A program made the translations under genes and the position numbers. Shown piece after piece: positions 54,539 through 54,667 of a stretch of 54,667 nucleotides of DNA. The stretch is taken from contig JALCCG010000148.1 in the NCBI GenBank assembly GCA_023212695.1, forward strand, positions 1 to 54,667, written 5' to 3'. Within the stretch, counting starts at the first letter, position 1, and each line of letters begins with the position of its first letter. This DNA comes from Sporisorium sorghi. Its lineage: Eukaryota; Basidiomycota; Ustilaginomycetes; Ustilaginales; Ustilaginaceae. The notes beneath the pieces are model-generated. The model had not been told where the DNA came from. It did no database searches and saw nothing but the letters and a program-made list of their open reading frames with translations.

Positions 54539-54599
54539 GGGGGACTCACCAGACTTGACATTTTTTGGCCCATTTTGACCCTGATCTGGTGAGTCCCCC
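54539..54599. repeat. Perfect 15-bp inverted repeat
   Basis: The arms GGGGGACTCACCAGA (54539-54553) and TCTGGTGAGTCCCCC (54585-54599) are exact inverse complements around a 31-base spacer. They may be termini of a small or collapsed element, or a foldback. Confidence 0.8.
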
Positions 54600-54667
54600 T
54601 TGGAATCAGGCACAATTTCAGTCAAATTCTCATCTCACATTTCCTCCTGCCTCCATCATCATCACCA

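Noticed and set aside
1..54667. tRNA, rRNA or CRISPR features
   Set aside because: No tRNA A/B box pair with cloverleaf, no rRNA-like sequence, and no array of regularly spaced direct repeats was seen by eye; a covariance-model search (tRNAscan, Infernal) would be decisive.

Overview
This window is nuclear DNA of a basidiomycete fungus, most likely a smut (Ustilaginomycotina, Ustilaginales). The reasons are short introns (mostly 70-110 nt, two of 221 nt) with GTAAGT/GTGAGT-type donors, GC-rich coding sequence with alternating strands, promoters full of (GA)n, (CT)n and homopolymer runs, and gene content such as an Ssp1-type fatty-acid dioxygenase, a DUR3 urea transporter and an OPT transporter. 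I assign about 24 protein genes; exon joins were worked out by hand from splice signals, reading phase and family conservation. No rRNA, tRNA or CRISPR array was recognised.

Layout. 1-0.8 kb: eroded repeat/transposon-like ORF. 1.5-4.4 kb: F-BAR/RhoGAP protein (Rgd1-like). 4.9-6.1 kb: bHLH regulator with a 4-kb gene-free upstream region. 10.0-11.0 kb: DUF202 membrane protein. 11.3-14.6 kb (minus): thioredoxin-PITH protein whose frame runs on into a membrane/coiled-coil protein. 15.2-17.2 kb: divergent PPPDE-thioredoxin-PUL protein. 18.3-20.4 kb: DUR3. 20.9-21.9 kb: J-protein. 22.2-22.6 kb: small charged protein. 23.4-25.9 kb: OPT transporter. 26.3-27.1 kb (minus) and 27.7-29.4 kb: GAR1 and a zf-HIT protein, divergent. 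29.7-33.1 kb (minus): Ssp1-like dioxygenase. 34.9-35.8 kb: Mms2/Uev1. 35.9-36.6 kb (minus): Shr3 chaperone. 37.7-39.2 kb: PB1-like plus degenerate retropepsin-like protein. 39.6-39.9 kb: small ORF. 40.7-41.5 kb: APRT. 41.6-42.9 kb (minus): Rpn7. 43.5-44.3 kb (minus) and 44.6-47.2 kb: Y14 and THOC1, divergent. 48.6-50.0 kb: aspartate aminotransferase. 50.3-51.3 kb (minus): ribokinase. 51.6-52.4 kb: membrane protein broken by a poly-C tract. 52.5-54.2 kb (minus): sugar-type MFS transporter. 54.5-54.6 kb: repeat debris related to that at the left edge.

How the genes relate. Three divergent pairs look functionally matched: Trx-PITH with PPPDE-Trx-PUL (redox with proteasome/Cdc48), GAR1 with zf-HIT (snoRNP/R2TP biology), and Y14 with THOC1 (mRNP assembly and export). 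Nitrogen uptake appears in DUR3 (promoter with GATA sites), OPT and Shr3. The ten-base word GGACCCTGAA occurs five times, always in intergenic DNA next to start codons. The most unusual points are the Trx-PITH locus (fusion plus a possible intron-retention tail-anchored isoform), the Ssp1-like enzyme lacking the haem-thiolate cysteine, and the retropepsin-like fold without its catalytic Asp.
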